A DNA stretch of 41,429 bases from Lachnoclostridium sp. UBA1781 (lineage in GTDB: Bacteria; Bacillota; Clostridia; Lachnospirales; Lachnospiraceae), in contig DCGJ01000167.1 of assembly GCA_002315495.1 (NCBI GenBank), positions 1-41,429 of the forward strand. The letters are read 5' to 3'. The notes under the pieces were generated by a model that had not been told where the DNA came from, ran no database searches, and worked only from the letters and a program-made list of their open reading frames with translations. Numbering within the stretch: the first letter of the stretch is position 1; the number at the start of each line of letters is the position of its first letter. Shown here in pieces: positions 1 through 9,600 of this stretch. Made by a program: the position numbers and the translations under genes.

Positions 1-2612
1 GAACCATTCTTCTCAACAGTTACCTTCATGGTGTCGTAATCAACGGTAATTACGGTACCATTCGAGTAGGTCATCTTGGAACCGTTTGCAAGGATTTCAT
101 GCTTCTCCATAGTGGAGTTGGAAACCTGCTTCAGAACTTCATTCACGCGCTGGTACATATTCAGAGAATCCTTATACCATACGTCAAATGTGGTACTGAA
201 ATAGTTGTTTAATGCAGTGTACTTCAGTTCGGAAGAATTCTGCTTAGTGAAAGTGAAATGCGGAGATGCACCATTTTCAATCATCTGTAAGCACTCTTCT
301 GCTTTTGTAAGATTAGCATTCAGGTTGTAGGACTTACCGGAGTAATCAACAATGCCGTGAAGAATCATTTCGTAGAACGGAACTTCTTCATTTACGATTG
401 CGTATGCATTCTTGTAGAACGAAACGTTAATGATATCATCAGCATAAGGGAATGCATATGCAAATGCGTTATTCAACATAACATTCTGGTTAGCCGAAGC
501 AGTCTCCGCGAGCATTGCCTTTACGATAAGCTGTGCATCGACACGGCTAATCAATTCTTTTCTCTTTTTATCGGAATAAAGAACATTTCCGAGATCACGC
601 AGGGAAACACCGGATACGGTATAAGCCTTCATCTCCTCGTTCATTCCTTCCACGTAACGTACAAGGAACTTCGGCGAAACAAGGTTATACAAATTCTCAC
701 GATAACCAAGTCCTACATCATTCGTATAGGTGATTGGGCTCATCTTACCAAAGCTTACGGAACGTCCCTGTCCATAATATCTGGAGGACTCAGCCGTATA
801 GTTGTATCCATCAGCGGTAAAGGTTACCTGCTGAATTGCCATATCAGCATAAAGAAGGCCACCCTTAGACTCAACAAACTTAGTGAGTTCTTCTAAGCCC
901 TTCTTACCGCCGAGCTTGCGAATGATATCAATATCATCTACTACATCATGATAATAACCATCATTCATCCATCCCTGAAGATTGAGAACAATCTTAGTAA
1001 CAGACTCGTCATAGAACTTATTTACCATTGACTTAGCTTCAGAGAAGGTTGTCATGGCGTAAGTTTCATCATACTTAAAGCCCATAAGAGACGATTCTCT
1101 TGCAACACCACAAAGGATATCTAAGTAAAGCTTGATATCACCTTCAGCATTATCTGCCTTAGCGAGTGTAGCATCGTCGAAAATCATTTCACGGTAGTAC
1201 TTTGCCATTCCGCTGTAACCGTCATATTCATCCGTCTGCGGAAGAACGTGATAGGTCTGCGTCAGATATGCGGAGTATACATCTGCTTCAATTACCGGCA
1301 TTGCATCCGCCTGACCTTGAAGCTTAACACTTTCGATGTTACGAAGGCCAAAGGAAGCAAAACAATAGTTATAACTATGATATACACCAGATGTAACTGC
1401 GTTAATCTTTGCCAGGCTGTCGCCTTCATCGATCGTAACAAGCATCGTGGAAGTATCCTGCTGAACACCATATACAGGAAGCTTAACGTCTTCCTTAATA
1501 TCAAAGGTTTCATTCTGAATGTTCAGAGGATCGATACCGTATACATATTCACCATATACAAGGTTCGTCTTCATCAGCTTGCTATCGAAATTAATCAAAC
1601 TTCCGGAACCGTTCGGAACAAGGAAGTAACCGTTCTGAGAAGTACCTTCCTTCACTGCTGCGAAATAAGGAAGAACGCTGATTTCGGTAATGTATACACC
1701 TTCGGTAGCCGATACATGCTCCGTTGGAATCGTTACCTGCAGACCATCCTCAGCAAGACGATACTCTACCGGAACGATGATGTTTTGGATCTTTTCTACC
1801 GGAGCGCCCGCATTTGCAGCAACTTCAGCATCAGCAAGGTAATCGTTGTAGGTATAACCAATCTCCTCAAGACCTGCCGTTAACTTACGAATCTTAAAGG
1901 TAGAACGGCTAGCTTCAGCAAGTTCAAGGAAACCGTCAACAGTACTGGATGGCTGGTAAAGGTTTTTCATACGATTACCGGATTTTACTCCTGCTTCCTC
2001 CTGACGTGAAACAAGCTCCTGATAACGCTCCTCGGTCAAATAAATCGGAACGATACCTGTGGACGTAGCACTGTCACCTAAGGTATAGGTAACACGAACA
2101 CCCTTTTCAAGCTGCTCAATTGTGTACTGTGGTGCTTCACCCTCTGCCTTCTCCAAACCGACACAGTCTGTATAGGTGAAATAATCCTGGGAAAGCTCGA
2201 TACTAGCGTCTGTACGATAGGAAACCTTCAACTGAGACTGTAAATACTGGAAATAGTAATCATTTGTAGAAGCATCTCCGGCAGTTTTCACTTCCAACGG
2301 GTTAGAGGAGAACATTTCGCCGGTCTTCTTATCAAGAAGTACAACATAACAATTCGCGGTATTAATGTACAACTTGAAACTATCATTTTCGGAAGCCAGC
2401 ACAAAGCCCTCTTCCGTAAAGGAGGAATCTGCCTTCCCGGCAAACTCTGTTCCTTCTTCATACTTCGTATAGTCCCCGAGATACTGCTTGTATTTATCAT
2501 ATGTGGTGTAATGCATTACATAGTAAGCAATGTAAGCACCTACACATACAATGGCAACAAGTACAACAGCGAGGATAATTTTCGTAAGTGGTTTCATTTT
2601 ACGTTTTTTCAT
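1..2612 (-). CDS. DUF5696-type membrane-anchored protein, C-terminus cut by left edge
   Basis: An open frame runs from an ATG at 2610-2612 to the left edge without a stop: 870 full codons, so the 3' end is missing. The start follows a GGAGG site with 7 nt spacing, 11 nt after the Yip1 gene. Residues about 10-32 form one N-terminal membrane helix after KKRK/K-rich residues, so the bulk should lie outside the membrane. Visible motifs include a VLLDKKTGEMFSSNP segment near residue 90, an NGSGSLINF segment in the middle, and NLQGWMNDG near 543 followed by LLYADMA near 588; these last two resemble strands of a (beta/alpha)8 barrel. The overall pattern fits DUF5696 proteins of Firmicutes, recognised from memory. 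No function is established to my knowledge. Its place at the end of a sugar-importer operon suggests a role in handling a glycan at the cell surface; a glycosidase-like activity is inference only. Confidence 0.75.
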   Translation of the reverse strand, partial: MKKRKMKPLTKIILAVVLVAIVCVGAYIAYYVMHYTTYDKYKQYLGDYTKYEEGTEFAGKADSSFTEEGFVLASENDSFKLYINTANCYVVLLDKKTGEMFSSNPLEVKTAGDASTNDYYFQYLQSQLKVSYRTDASIELSQDYFTYTDCVGLEKAEGEAPQYTIEQLEKGVRVTYTLGDSATSTGIVPIYLTEERYQELVSRQEEAGVKSGNRMKNLYQPSSTVDGFLELAEASRSTFKIRKLTAGLEEIGYTYNDYLADAEVAANAGAPVEKIQNIIVPVEYRLAEDGLQVTIPTEHVSATEGVYITEISVLPYFAAVKEGTSQNGYFLVPNGSGSLINFDSKLMKTNLVYGEYVYGIDPLNIQNETFDIKEDVKLPVYGVQQDTSTMLVTIDEGDSLAKINAVTSGVYHSYNYCFASFGLRNIESVKLQGQADAMPVIEADVYSAYLTQTYHVLPQTDEYDGYSGMAKYYREMIFDDATLAKADNAEGDIKLYLDILCGVARESSLMGFKYDETYAMTTFSEAKSMVNKFYDESVTKIVLNLQGWMNDGYYHDVVDDIDIIRKLGGKKGLEELTKFVESKGGLLYADMAIQQVTFTADGYNYTAESSRYYGQGRSVSFGKMSPITYTNDVGLGYRENLYNLVSPKFLVRYVEGMNEEMKAYTVSGVSLRDLGNVLYSDKKRKELISRVDAQLIVKAMLAETASANQNVMLNNAFAYAFPYADDIINVSFYKNAYAIVNEEVPFYEMILHGIVDYSGKSYNLNANLTKAEECLQMIENGASPHFTFTKQNSSELKYTALNNYFSTTFDVWYKDSLNMYQRVNEVLKQVSNSTMEKHEILANGSKMTYSNGTVITVDYDTMKVTVEKNG

Positions 2613-2623
2613 TTCTTATCCTC

Positions 2624-3253
2624 CTATCGGAACAGTAACTCTAGATAAATGCTATGGAAGAATCCAAACACCTGATTCACCAAGCTGTATACCATGACGA
2701 TACAGAAAATGATAACCAGAATTGCTATCATCGTAAGAACCAGGGTGATCAGCGTCTTTAACAGGCTGTAATTATGAATGGTCATAATTCCAATCAGCAT
2801 GAGGAGCAGGCTGTATGCGGTACCTAAGGTAACCAAAATATAGTAAAATGCTTCCTCATTTGCAGCGATAACCTGCGAAATAATCGTCGCCGGAATCAAG
2901 GTTAAAATCATCGGCAACATCGAGTAGCCAATAATAATCGAGATATCCTTGAGACGACCTTCACCGGACATCAAACAGGTGATGGACCAGTTACCGACAC
3001 AAAGCAGAGCGTACAGAACCAAAACACCGAAAAGCTCACTAAGAGCATTTACACTACGTGGGTTGGTATCATTTACAACAAAGCTGGATGCCAGACGATT
3101 AATGGAATAACACAAGCTGTATAGAATAACATAGATAAATGCAATCGGCACACTACCGCGATCTCTATGACGAATCTCATAGAAGCCGTCTACCGGATGA
3201 GACAGGCAGTAGAAGCTGTATTTCCATTTGTCTTTTGTAAAATACTTTTTCAC
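2624..3253 (-). CDS. Yip1-family polytopic membrane protein
   Basis: This 209-residue protein has about five hydrophobic segments (roughly residues 35-58, 72-92, 105-130, 138-160 and 165-195) after a short basic, amphipathic N-terminus containing a YCLSHPVDGFYEIRHRDRGS stretch. That layout and opening are typical of bacterial Yip1-domain proteins, whose biochemical role is unknown. The start codon is GTG at 3251-3253, preceded by GGAGGT with 6 nt spacing; no ATG upstream fits. It lies 11 nt after the NHL-repeat gene and 11 nt before the DUF5696 gene, so co-transcription and co-function with the sugar importer upstream are likely. It may act as a membrane partner of those two exported proteins, but that is inferred from position alone. 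Confidence 0.75.
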   Translation of the reverse strand: MKKYFTKDKWKYSFYCLSHPVDGFYEIRHRDRGSVPIAFIYVILYSLCYSINRLASSFVVNDTNPRSVNALSELFGVLVLYALLCVGNWSITCLMSGEGRLKDISIIIGYSMLPMILTLIPATIISQVIAANEEAFYYILVTLGTAYSLLLMLIGIMTIHNYSLLKTLITLVLTMIAILVIIFCIVMVYSLVNQVFGFFHSIYLELLFR

Positions 3254-3264
3254 TCTTCTACCTC

Positions 3265-4776
3265 CTACTCTAAAGTGTCTGCGGAATTATCCGTGTACTT
3301 ATTTCTGTTACGCCATTTCTTAAATGCGACACCGCCGATTACAAGAACCACTGCAAGCGTCAGAATCCATTCAAGGTTTCCAACGAGGAATTCGTTTCTG
3401 TATCTGCGGAATGCGATGGAATAATACTGCTTACTCATACCGAGTTCCAGATATTCCATTGCCTTCTTGTTGTCTCCGGCGGAAAGATATGCCTTACCGA
3501 GACCAACGTAAGCAAGCTCAAAGTTTGCGTCGTATTTGAGTACATTTTCCCAAACCGGAACGGCAGTAGCCTCATCTCCGTCGTAACGAAGACCAACGGC
3601 TTCATTAATCAAGCTACCATACTCGGTTGGCTTAAACAACAAAACAATGTTTAAGGTACTGTCTGCTACCATCAGCTGTTCTTTGTTCTTTTCGATTGCC
3701 TTCGGAGTCTTAAAGCAGCCCTCCTGTGCACCGTTATCACTAAAACCGCCGAATACGTACAACAGATTACCTTCATGATCATAGGTAAATACACGGCCAC
3801 GACGGGAATCGAGGAACGAGTAGATACCATTTTCACAGTAACATACATCGATTGCTCTGGACATACCATCGTAAGAACCGGTAGCATTATACTGTCCGAT
3901 ATCACCTCCGGTATGCTCGTTGTAGCCCTTCTTTATAACATCAAGTCCCTTCGGGTTCAAACGCTTTACGCCCTGAACACCGTTGGTATCAGCAAAGGAT
4001 GCATAGATAAATCCATCATCATCTACATCTAAGCCGTTAAACTCGGTGGAAATCTTAAGTGCCTGCTTCTGTCTCTGCGCCTTTGTGGAAAGCTTTCTCC
4101 ATACGCGCTCCCAAGTGGAAATGCTTACGGAAATCGTACCGAAGTAGTTCTCAAACTCAAGATTCTCGTTGAATACGAGGATACCTTCCTCGGTATTCTT
4201 AGCAATGACATAAAGTCTTCCTGCAGAGTCAACAATCAGTTTCTGCGGACAGAAAATGAAGTTGTCTTCCAATACATTGTCTTCTCTCTGTGGATTTTCA
4301 ACAATCGTATTCAGCGTGTAATCGGAATTCAGAATAACGACACGGTAATTATCTGCATCCGCAATATAAATAAAGCCGTCTTCATTCTCCGAAATACATA
4401 CACCCATCGGATTCTTTAAGGTTTCTGCCACTCCATTGTTATCAAATCCCTCAATAATATGAATTAAAGAATAATCGTCTGCATTCAACACGACAACACG
4501 GTTATTACCGGAATCGACAATATAGAGGTGATTATCTTTTCCAAGATATACATCATTTGGAGTAACAAAGCCACCAATGGCTTCTCCATTCTCATCAAGA
4601 ATGGTTGCACCGTCTATCTTTCCGTCCGGAATATATGCAGCCGGAGTATAAACGATATTCTCCCAATAATCATAGTTATAGGTAGTATATGGTACATCAT
4701 CTGCATAACAGGTAGATGCAAGCATTACGAACACTAAGAGCATAAGGAGCATTTTCTGAATCACATTTTTCATCAT
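3265..4776 (-). CDS. Secreted NHL-repeat beta-propeller protein with TPR and C-terminal membrane anchor
   Basis: The 503-residue product opens with a clear signal peptide (hydrophobic core LLMLLVFVMLA, likely cleavage after CYA near residue 25). Residues about 70-390 carry repeated NHL-type blades, seen as DNHLYIVDSGNNRVVVL, GFIYIADADNYRVVIL, GRLYVIA and GFIYASFAD. Residues about 395-450 look like one to two TPR helices (LAYVGLGKAYLSAGDNKKAMEYL). A single membrane helix near 465-487 is followed by the basic KKWRNRNK tail, so the propeller should face outward while tethered. NHL propellers usually bind proteins or ligands and are not enzymes as a rule. Start: two adjacent ATGs, with GGAGG just upstream. 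It sits 14 nt after the second permease gene. A sensor or scaffold for the importer is a reasonable inference; no ligand can be named. Confidence 0.8.
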   Translation of the reverse strand: MMKNVIQKMLLMLLVFVMLASTCYADDVPYTTYNYDYWENIVYTPAAYIPDGKIDGATILDENGEAIGGFVTPNDVYLGKDNHLYIVDSGNNRVVVLNADDYSLIHIIEGFDNNGVAETLKNPMGVCISENEDGFIYIADADNYRVVILNSDYTLNTIVENPQREDNVLEDNFIFCPQKLIVDSAGRLYVIAKNTEEGILVFNENLEFENYFGTISVSISTWERVWRKLSTKAQRQKQALKISTEFNGLDVDDDGFIYASFADTNGVQGVKRLNPKGLDVIKKGYNEHTGGDIGQYNATGSYDGMSRAIDVCYCENGIYSFLDSRRGRVFTYDHEGNLLYVFGGFSDNGAQEGCFKTPKAIEKNKEQLMVADSTLNIVLLFKPTEYGSLINEAVGLRYDGDEATAVPVWENVLKYDANFELAYVGLGKAYLSAGDNKKAMEYLELGMSKQYYSIAFRRYRNEFLVGNLEWILTLAVVLVIGGVAFKKWRNRNKYTDNSADTLE

Positions 4777-4790
4777 TCATATCCTCCTTA

Positions 4791-5678
4791 TCAATCTTTC
4801 ATACCGGATGTTGTCATTGTTTCCAAAATGTTACTCTGACAAATCAGGAAGAAAATAACCGGAACCGCTGCAAGGCAGAAGGTAACGGCCTGTGCTGCAC
4901 CCGCACGGGCTGCACCACCACCGGCAATCTGCTGCAAAGCATACTGAAGCGGTTTCAACTGTTCGCTACGAAGGTAAGTGGAACCGGTGTTACCCCACAT
5001 CTGCTGGAACTGGAAGATTGCCAAGGTGAGCCAAGCCGGCTTAACGTTCGGCATAATAATTTTCCAGAAGATGATCCACTCATTTGCACCATCCAGTCTT
5101 GCAGACTCCATAAGAGAGTTCGGAATCTGCTCCATGAACTGCTTCATGAGGTAGAGACCAAGACCATACTGCCAGGACTGAAGGATAATTGCCCAATGGG
5201 TATTGTTGATTCCGAGCTTCGATACGATGATGTAGATCGGAATCTGTGTAACTGTCCAAGAGAACATAAGGGAAAGGACAACGAACTTAAACAGGATATT
5301 TCTTCCCGGGAAATCGTGCTTTGCAAGCGGATAAGCTGCAATAGAAGAAATAATAACGTGTCCGACAGTACCAAGACCGGTAATGAGGATTGTATTCATT
5401 ACATATCTGGAAAATGGTACCCAGGTATCATTCATGTTCGTGAACAAGTCACGGAAGTTGTCAAAGGATGGGTTTCTAACAAAAATCTTTGGCGGATACT
5501 GGAAGATTTCATCCAATGGCTTTAATGCATTGTTGATAATCATTACAAGCGGAAGTGCCATAAACACACCGCAGATAATCATCATACCAAACAACAGGGT
5601 GTTTCCTGCCTTAGAACGGTTCAGCTGCTTTGTGTGCTTGTAGTTCTTCGGCTTAAAGTAATCTTTTTGTCTTGCCAT
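4791..5678 (-). CDS. Carbohydrate ABC transporter permease, MalG type
   Basis: This 295-residue integral membrane protein has the six-helix layout of MalG/AraQ-type sugar permeases (one helix near residues 30-50, the others spread from 95 to 290). The cytoplasmic EAA loop that contacts the ATPase is visible near residues 190-215 (SARLDGANEWIIFWKIIMP). The gene lies 2 nt after its partner permease; the two should form a heterodimeric channel in the cell membrane. Start ATG with GGGTGAG upstream. The C-terminal region has an unusual Gly/Ala-rich loop (AGGGAARAGAAQA) before the last helix; I cannot say whether it matters. The substrate cannot be told from the permease, but the class imports oligosaccharides in Firmicutes. 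Confidence 0.93.
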   Translation of the reverse strand: MARQKDYFKPKNYKHTKQLNRSKAGNTLLFGMMIICGVFMALPLVMIINNALKPLDEIFQYPPKIFVRNPSFDNFRDLFTNMNDTWVPFSRYVMNTILITGLGTVGHVIISSIAAYPLAKHDFPGRNILFKFVVLSLMFSWTVTQIPIYIIVSKLGINNTHWAIILQSWQYGLGLYLMKQFMEQIPNSLMESARLDGANEWIIFWKIIMPNVKPAWLTLAIFQFQQMWGNTGSTYLRSEQLKPLQYALQQIAGGGAARAGAAQAVTFCLAAVPVIFFLICQSNILETMTTSGMKD

Positions 5679-5680
5679 AA

Positions 5681-6604
5681 CTACTCACCCACCCTTCTAA
5701 GCAATCTCTGAATCAGCTTGTTAGAGCCGACCATCAACAGGAACAGACAGGTAGCGATTGCAGATGCATAACCCATCTCAAAACGATAAGTACCGTAGTC
5801 GAGAAGGTGAGTTACGATGGTTGCACCCGCGTAGTTTACAGACGGGTTACCTGCGAGCATCGTACTTACATCTGCTACAGCGAAGGAACTCGTAATCTGC
5901 ATAACGGCACCGAACATGAGCTGTGGTCTCATGGAAGGCAAAGTGACATACCATAACTCCTGCCAACGGTTCTTAACACCATCCACTGCTGCAGCCTCGT
6001 ACAGAGAACGGTCAACGGTCTGAAGACCGGCAATAAAGGAAAGGAAGCCGGTACCAAGGGATAACCACAACTGTACGATAATCAAACACGGAAGGACATA
6101 AGCCTCGGTCTGGAACCAAAGAATCGGCTCATCGATGAAGCCCCAACGGATTAAGAAACCATTTAAGTAACCATAACGGTCAGAGCTTAAAATCAAACTC
6201 CAAACCAGATAAGCCTGTCCACAAATGGACGGAGCATAGAAAATCAAAGTAAGGAAAGCACGAAGCTTACCCTTAAACTCGTTAATAATCCATGCGAACA
6301 ACAGACACATCAAATAACTGATCGGTCCTGTAATGACTGCAAAGAGCAAGGTGTTCTTTAATGCAATCAGGAAAATATCATCCTGAAGGAACAACTTGAT
6401 GTAGTTGTCCCAACCGATGAAAGTCGGTGCTTCCAACATATTAAAGTATGTAAAACTCAATACAATGGAAGCAAGTACCGGTAAAATGGTAAATAAGAAG
6501 AAGAAAATGAAATAAGGGGTAATCATGGCATAGGACCATCTTGCACGATATACTCTCTTCTTCAGCGACCATTCTTTTTTAGCTGCTTCTTGAACAGAAT
6601 CCAA
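5681..6604 (-). CDS. Carbohydrate ABC transporter permease, MalF/LplB type
   Basis: This 307-residue membrane protein has six helices (first near residues 28-52) and the EAA loop near 205-225 (YEAAAVDGVKNRWQELWYVT), which marks the MalF/UgpA branch of binding-protein-dependent sugar permeases. The best start is TTG at 6602-6604: AAGGAGG lies 9 nt upstream and no ATG or GTG is in frame nearby, so the first residues read (M)DSVQEAAKKEW. It begins 14 nt after the solute-binding protein gene and ends 2 nt before the second permease. The operon shows no ATPase, so a shared MsmK/UgpC-type ATPase from elsewhere probably powers it, as is common in Firmicutes. Confidence 0.93.
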   Translation of the reverse strand: MDSVQEAAKKEWSLKKRVYRARWSYAMITPYFIFFFLFTILPVLASIVLSFTYFNMLEAPTFIGWDNYIKLFLQDDIFLIALKNTLLFAVITGPISYLMCLLFAWIINEFKGKLRAFLTLIFYAPSICGQAYLVWSLILSSDRYGYLNGFLIRWGFIDEPILWFQTEAYVLPCLIIVQLWLSLGTGFLSFIAGLQTVDRSLYEAAAVDGVKNRWQELWYVTLPSMRPQLMFGAVMQITSSFAVADVSTMLAGNPSVNYAGATIVTHLLDYGTYRFEMGYASAIATCLFLLMVGSNKLIQRLLRRVGE

Positions 6605-6618
6605 TGATGTTTACCTCC

Positions 6619-9600
6619 TTAATCCAAATTAAACTCTTTACGCTTATACGTAATCTCTTCATTAATATAAAGTACACGATCCATCAACTCTTCACGAGGA
6701 GTAGCGGAGTCTGTACTGGTAGTAACTGCGTAGAATGCATTGTTTACATTACGCCAGGTGAAATATCCACCCGGAACCTGACGAATACCGCGAACATGGT
6801 CAAACTGTGCACTAAGAACGGTTGCGATATCGCTCGGCCAAGGAATCATGCTAAATGCTTCAATGTTTGCAGTAGCAACTCGAGCAGATGCACCCATCAG
6901 GGATTCCATCTCACTGGAGTAAAGCGCCTGCGTGTTGGCACTGGTCCACCACTTTAAGAATTCCCAGCAAGCCTGCTTATGTTCGGAAGCCTCCATGATA
7001 ACACACGCGGTACCAGAGGATGCTACTGTGCTGTTCACGGTGCCGTCCTCCTGAACGGTTCCCGGTACACATGCCATTCCCCACAAACCGGCAATATCCG
7101 GTGCGGATACCTGCAAAGTATTGTAATAGGTATAATCCGTAATAATAATCGGTGCTTCACCGGTACGGAAACGCTCTTCTACAGAGGTTGCGGTTTCCAT
7201 CTTAAAGTCTGTGTAGTACTCGGTAAAGGTACGGAATGCGGAAATTGCCTCCTCGGAATCAAGTGCTGACTTCGAACCGCTTTCATTGTAATACTCACCG
7301 CCATTTTGATAGAGAATCATGGCGAAGTTCGATTCCGTCGGCAACATACCAAGGTCCATATTGTTCTGAGACAATACGGTAAGTACAACCTTCATCTCAT
7401 CCCAAGTGGTCGGAATCGTAAGACCAAGCTCCGAAAGAATGTCCTTACGATAGAACATCATAGCAAAGGTCTGTGTCTCCGGAAGTCCGTAGATATGCTT
7501 TCCATTAACATCCGTAAAGGTAAATGCTTCCATTGCACTTGCACGGAATCGAGACTCAATGACTTCTGCGTAATCGGAGAACTGTGTCAAATCGGTTACT
7601 GCATGTCGGATACCGTAGTTCATCGGCCAGTCATTTGCAACCTGAATTGCAACGTCCGGACCGGAGCCTGCGAGGGTTGCCTGCAGGAGTGAGTTGATAT
7701 CAACGAGCATAACGTTAACGTTTACAAAATACTCAGATCCATCCGGGTTCTTATAGGCCTGATTGGTGAAGGTTTCATCAATCAGAGACTTAATAACGTT
7801 TGCCTGGTCACGACCGGTACCAACCCAAAGGGTAATGGCAATGGCATCGTCACCGGTGGATACGTCACCAATCATGTTATAGTCGATAACGAAGGAATAG
7901 AACAATCTCTTCATTTCGTGGATGAACTTTCTCCACCAGGAATCATGAAGCTTTGGAGCATCATTTCCATCGGAAAGAATATAAATTTCATCGATTGCAA
8001 GCGGCTGCTCAATAACCTGAGTAATCCAGGTACCACATGCACGAATGTTGGTACGGAAGGTGCTAACGACACGTACAACGTACTCAACATCATCAATAAT
8101 ATCGTCAAGCTGGTCTCTCATCGTAATCAATACGGTTTCCTTATCGGAGCCCTTACCAACCAATGCCTGAAGACGCTTGATGGTATCGTTCAACAGATCA
8201 CGAACTTCGATACACTCTGCTTCGAGGTTCGGAAGATTGTTCGCAATCTGATAATCCTTCCAGGAGTCCGGAGAAGTACCGGTGATACAAAGAATCTGAC
8301 GATAAATCGCCTGAAGCTTAGTAACACAAAGCTGAACATCCGATACGATATCAGCAAATTCACCGAGAACAGTCTCCATGCGAAGCGTATGCTTACCGGC
8401 GGAAAGATAAATGCAATATGCATTGCCCTTCTCATCGCAAAAAATCTCCTGTCTCCAGGTAGACTCATACTGGAAGCCGTAAGCGCTGAATTCCTCGAAT
8501 GGAACCTCTCCATCAACAGAAATCTTTCTGGATACATATACACCCTTGGTAAAGTTCTGCTTAACATTCAATCCAATGTTGTAGTACCCTGCTTCGACAA
8601 CATCGAAATCCCATTCAATCCAGGATCCAACTAAACGCCAGGAGTTACCACCGATGACATTGTTAAGCAAGTATCTTGGGCTGTATGGAGAAACGGCCGG
8701 GCTGGACTGATCCTGCTGCGGGTAAAGCATCTGTGAGCTCTTACGAACTGCATTTTCACCCTGAATGGTAATGAGGCTCTTAACAGCTGCGCTTGCACCC
8801 TTTGCATCGTTGGCTGCCTTGTATTCACTATAAGAAGGAAGATTCTCAACATAGTTCATGGAAATGCTGTACAAAAGCATCGGCTCCTTAATGGAAACGA
8901 GCGTAAGCACATGCTCTCCGCTTTCCAGATAAACCGGAAGCTGACTGGTAATGTAACCATTGCTGTCGTAGAGATAAGAGGACATCCAATCCGGAGACTC
9001 TACCTGAGACGGCTTCAGATTGTTTCCCTGGTTATCGCTCTTCCAGCTCCATGCATAAGAAAGGATGTCAAAATCCACACCGGAGTTTACCCAAATACGA
9101 GAGAACTTAATATCCGAAAGCTCTGCATAAGGAAGCTTACCATCAATGAAGTAAGCGCGCTCAATGTCAGCATTCTTTCCTGCAACCGGATAATAAATCT
9201 GATTGATGTAATAGTAGCCTGCCTGCTCTACCGTAAACTTATAGGATACATAACCCTCTTCTGTCGTGTAAAGAGACTGACTGAGACCATCCACAGAAAG
9301 ACTGTTGGAAAGATTTTTGTACTCGGAATTATCAACAACTTTCATTCCTTCCATACTGGAAGCAGCTGCATAGTAATCCTTTGCTGCAATCACGATGGAC
9401 TTATCGGTTTTTGCCTTCGGATAAGTTGCGATGTACTGCTTGTAGGTGAGAATGGATTTGTCAATGTTATAAGTGGAAAGAATGTTCTTGTAATCCTCCA
9501 AGGTCATATCTTCCGCATTCTTATTCACAATCGGAGCAATCACCTCTGGGGTTTCATCTTCATCCACCGCTCCTACTTCAGCGGTATCGCCTGCAGAAGC

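Noticed and set aside
1248..1883. Long plus-strand open frame opposite the DUF5696 gene
   Set aside because: It is the reverse of a continuous minus-strand gene, lacks a ribosome site and has an amino-acid mix typical of antisense frames.
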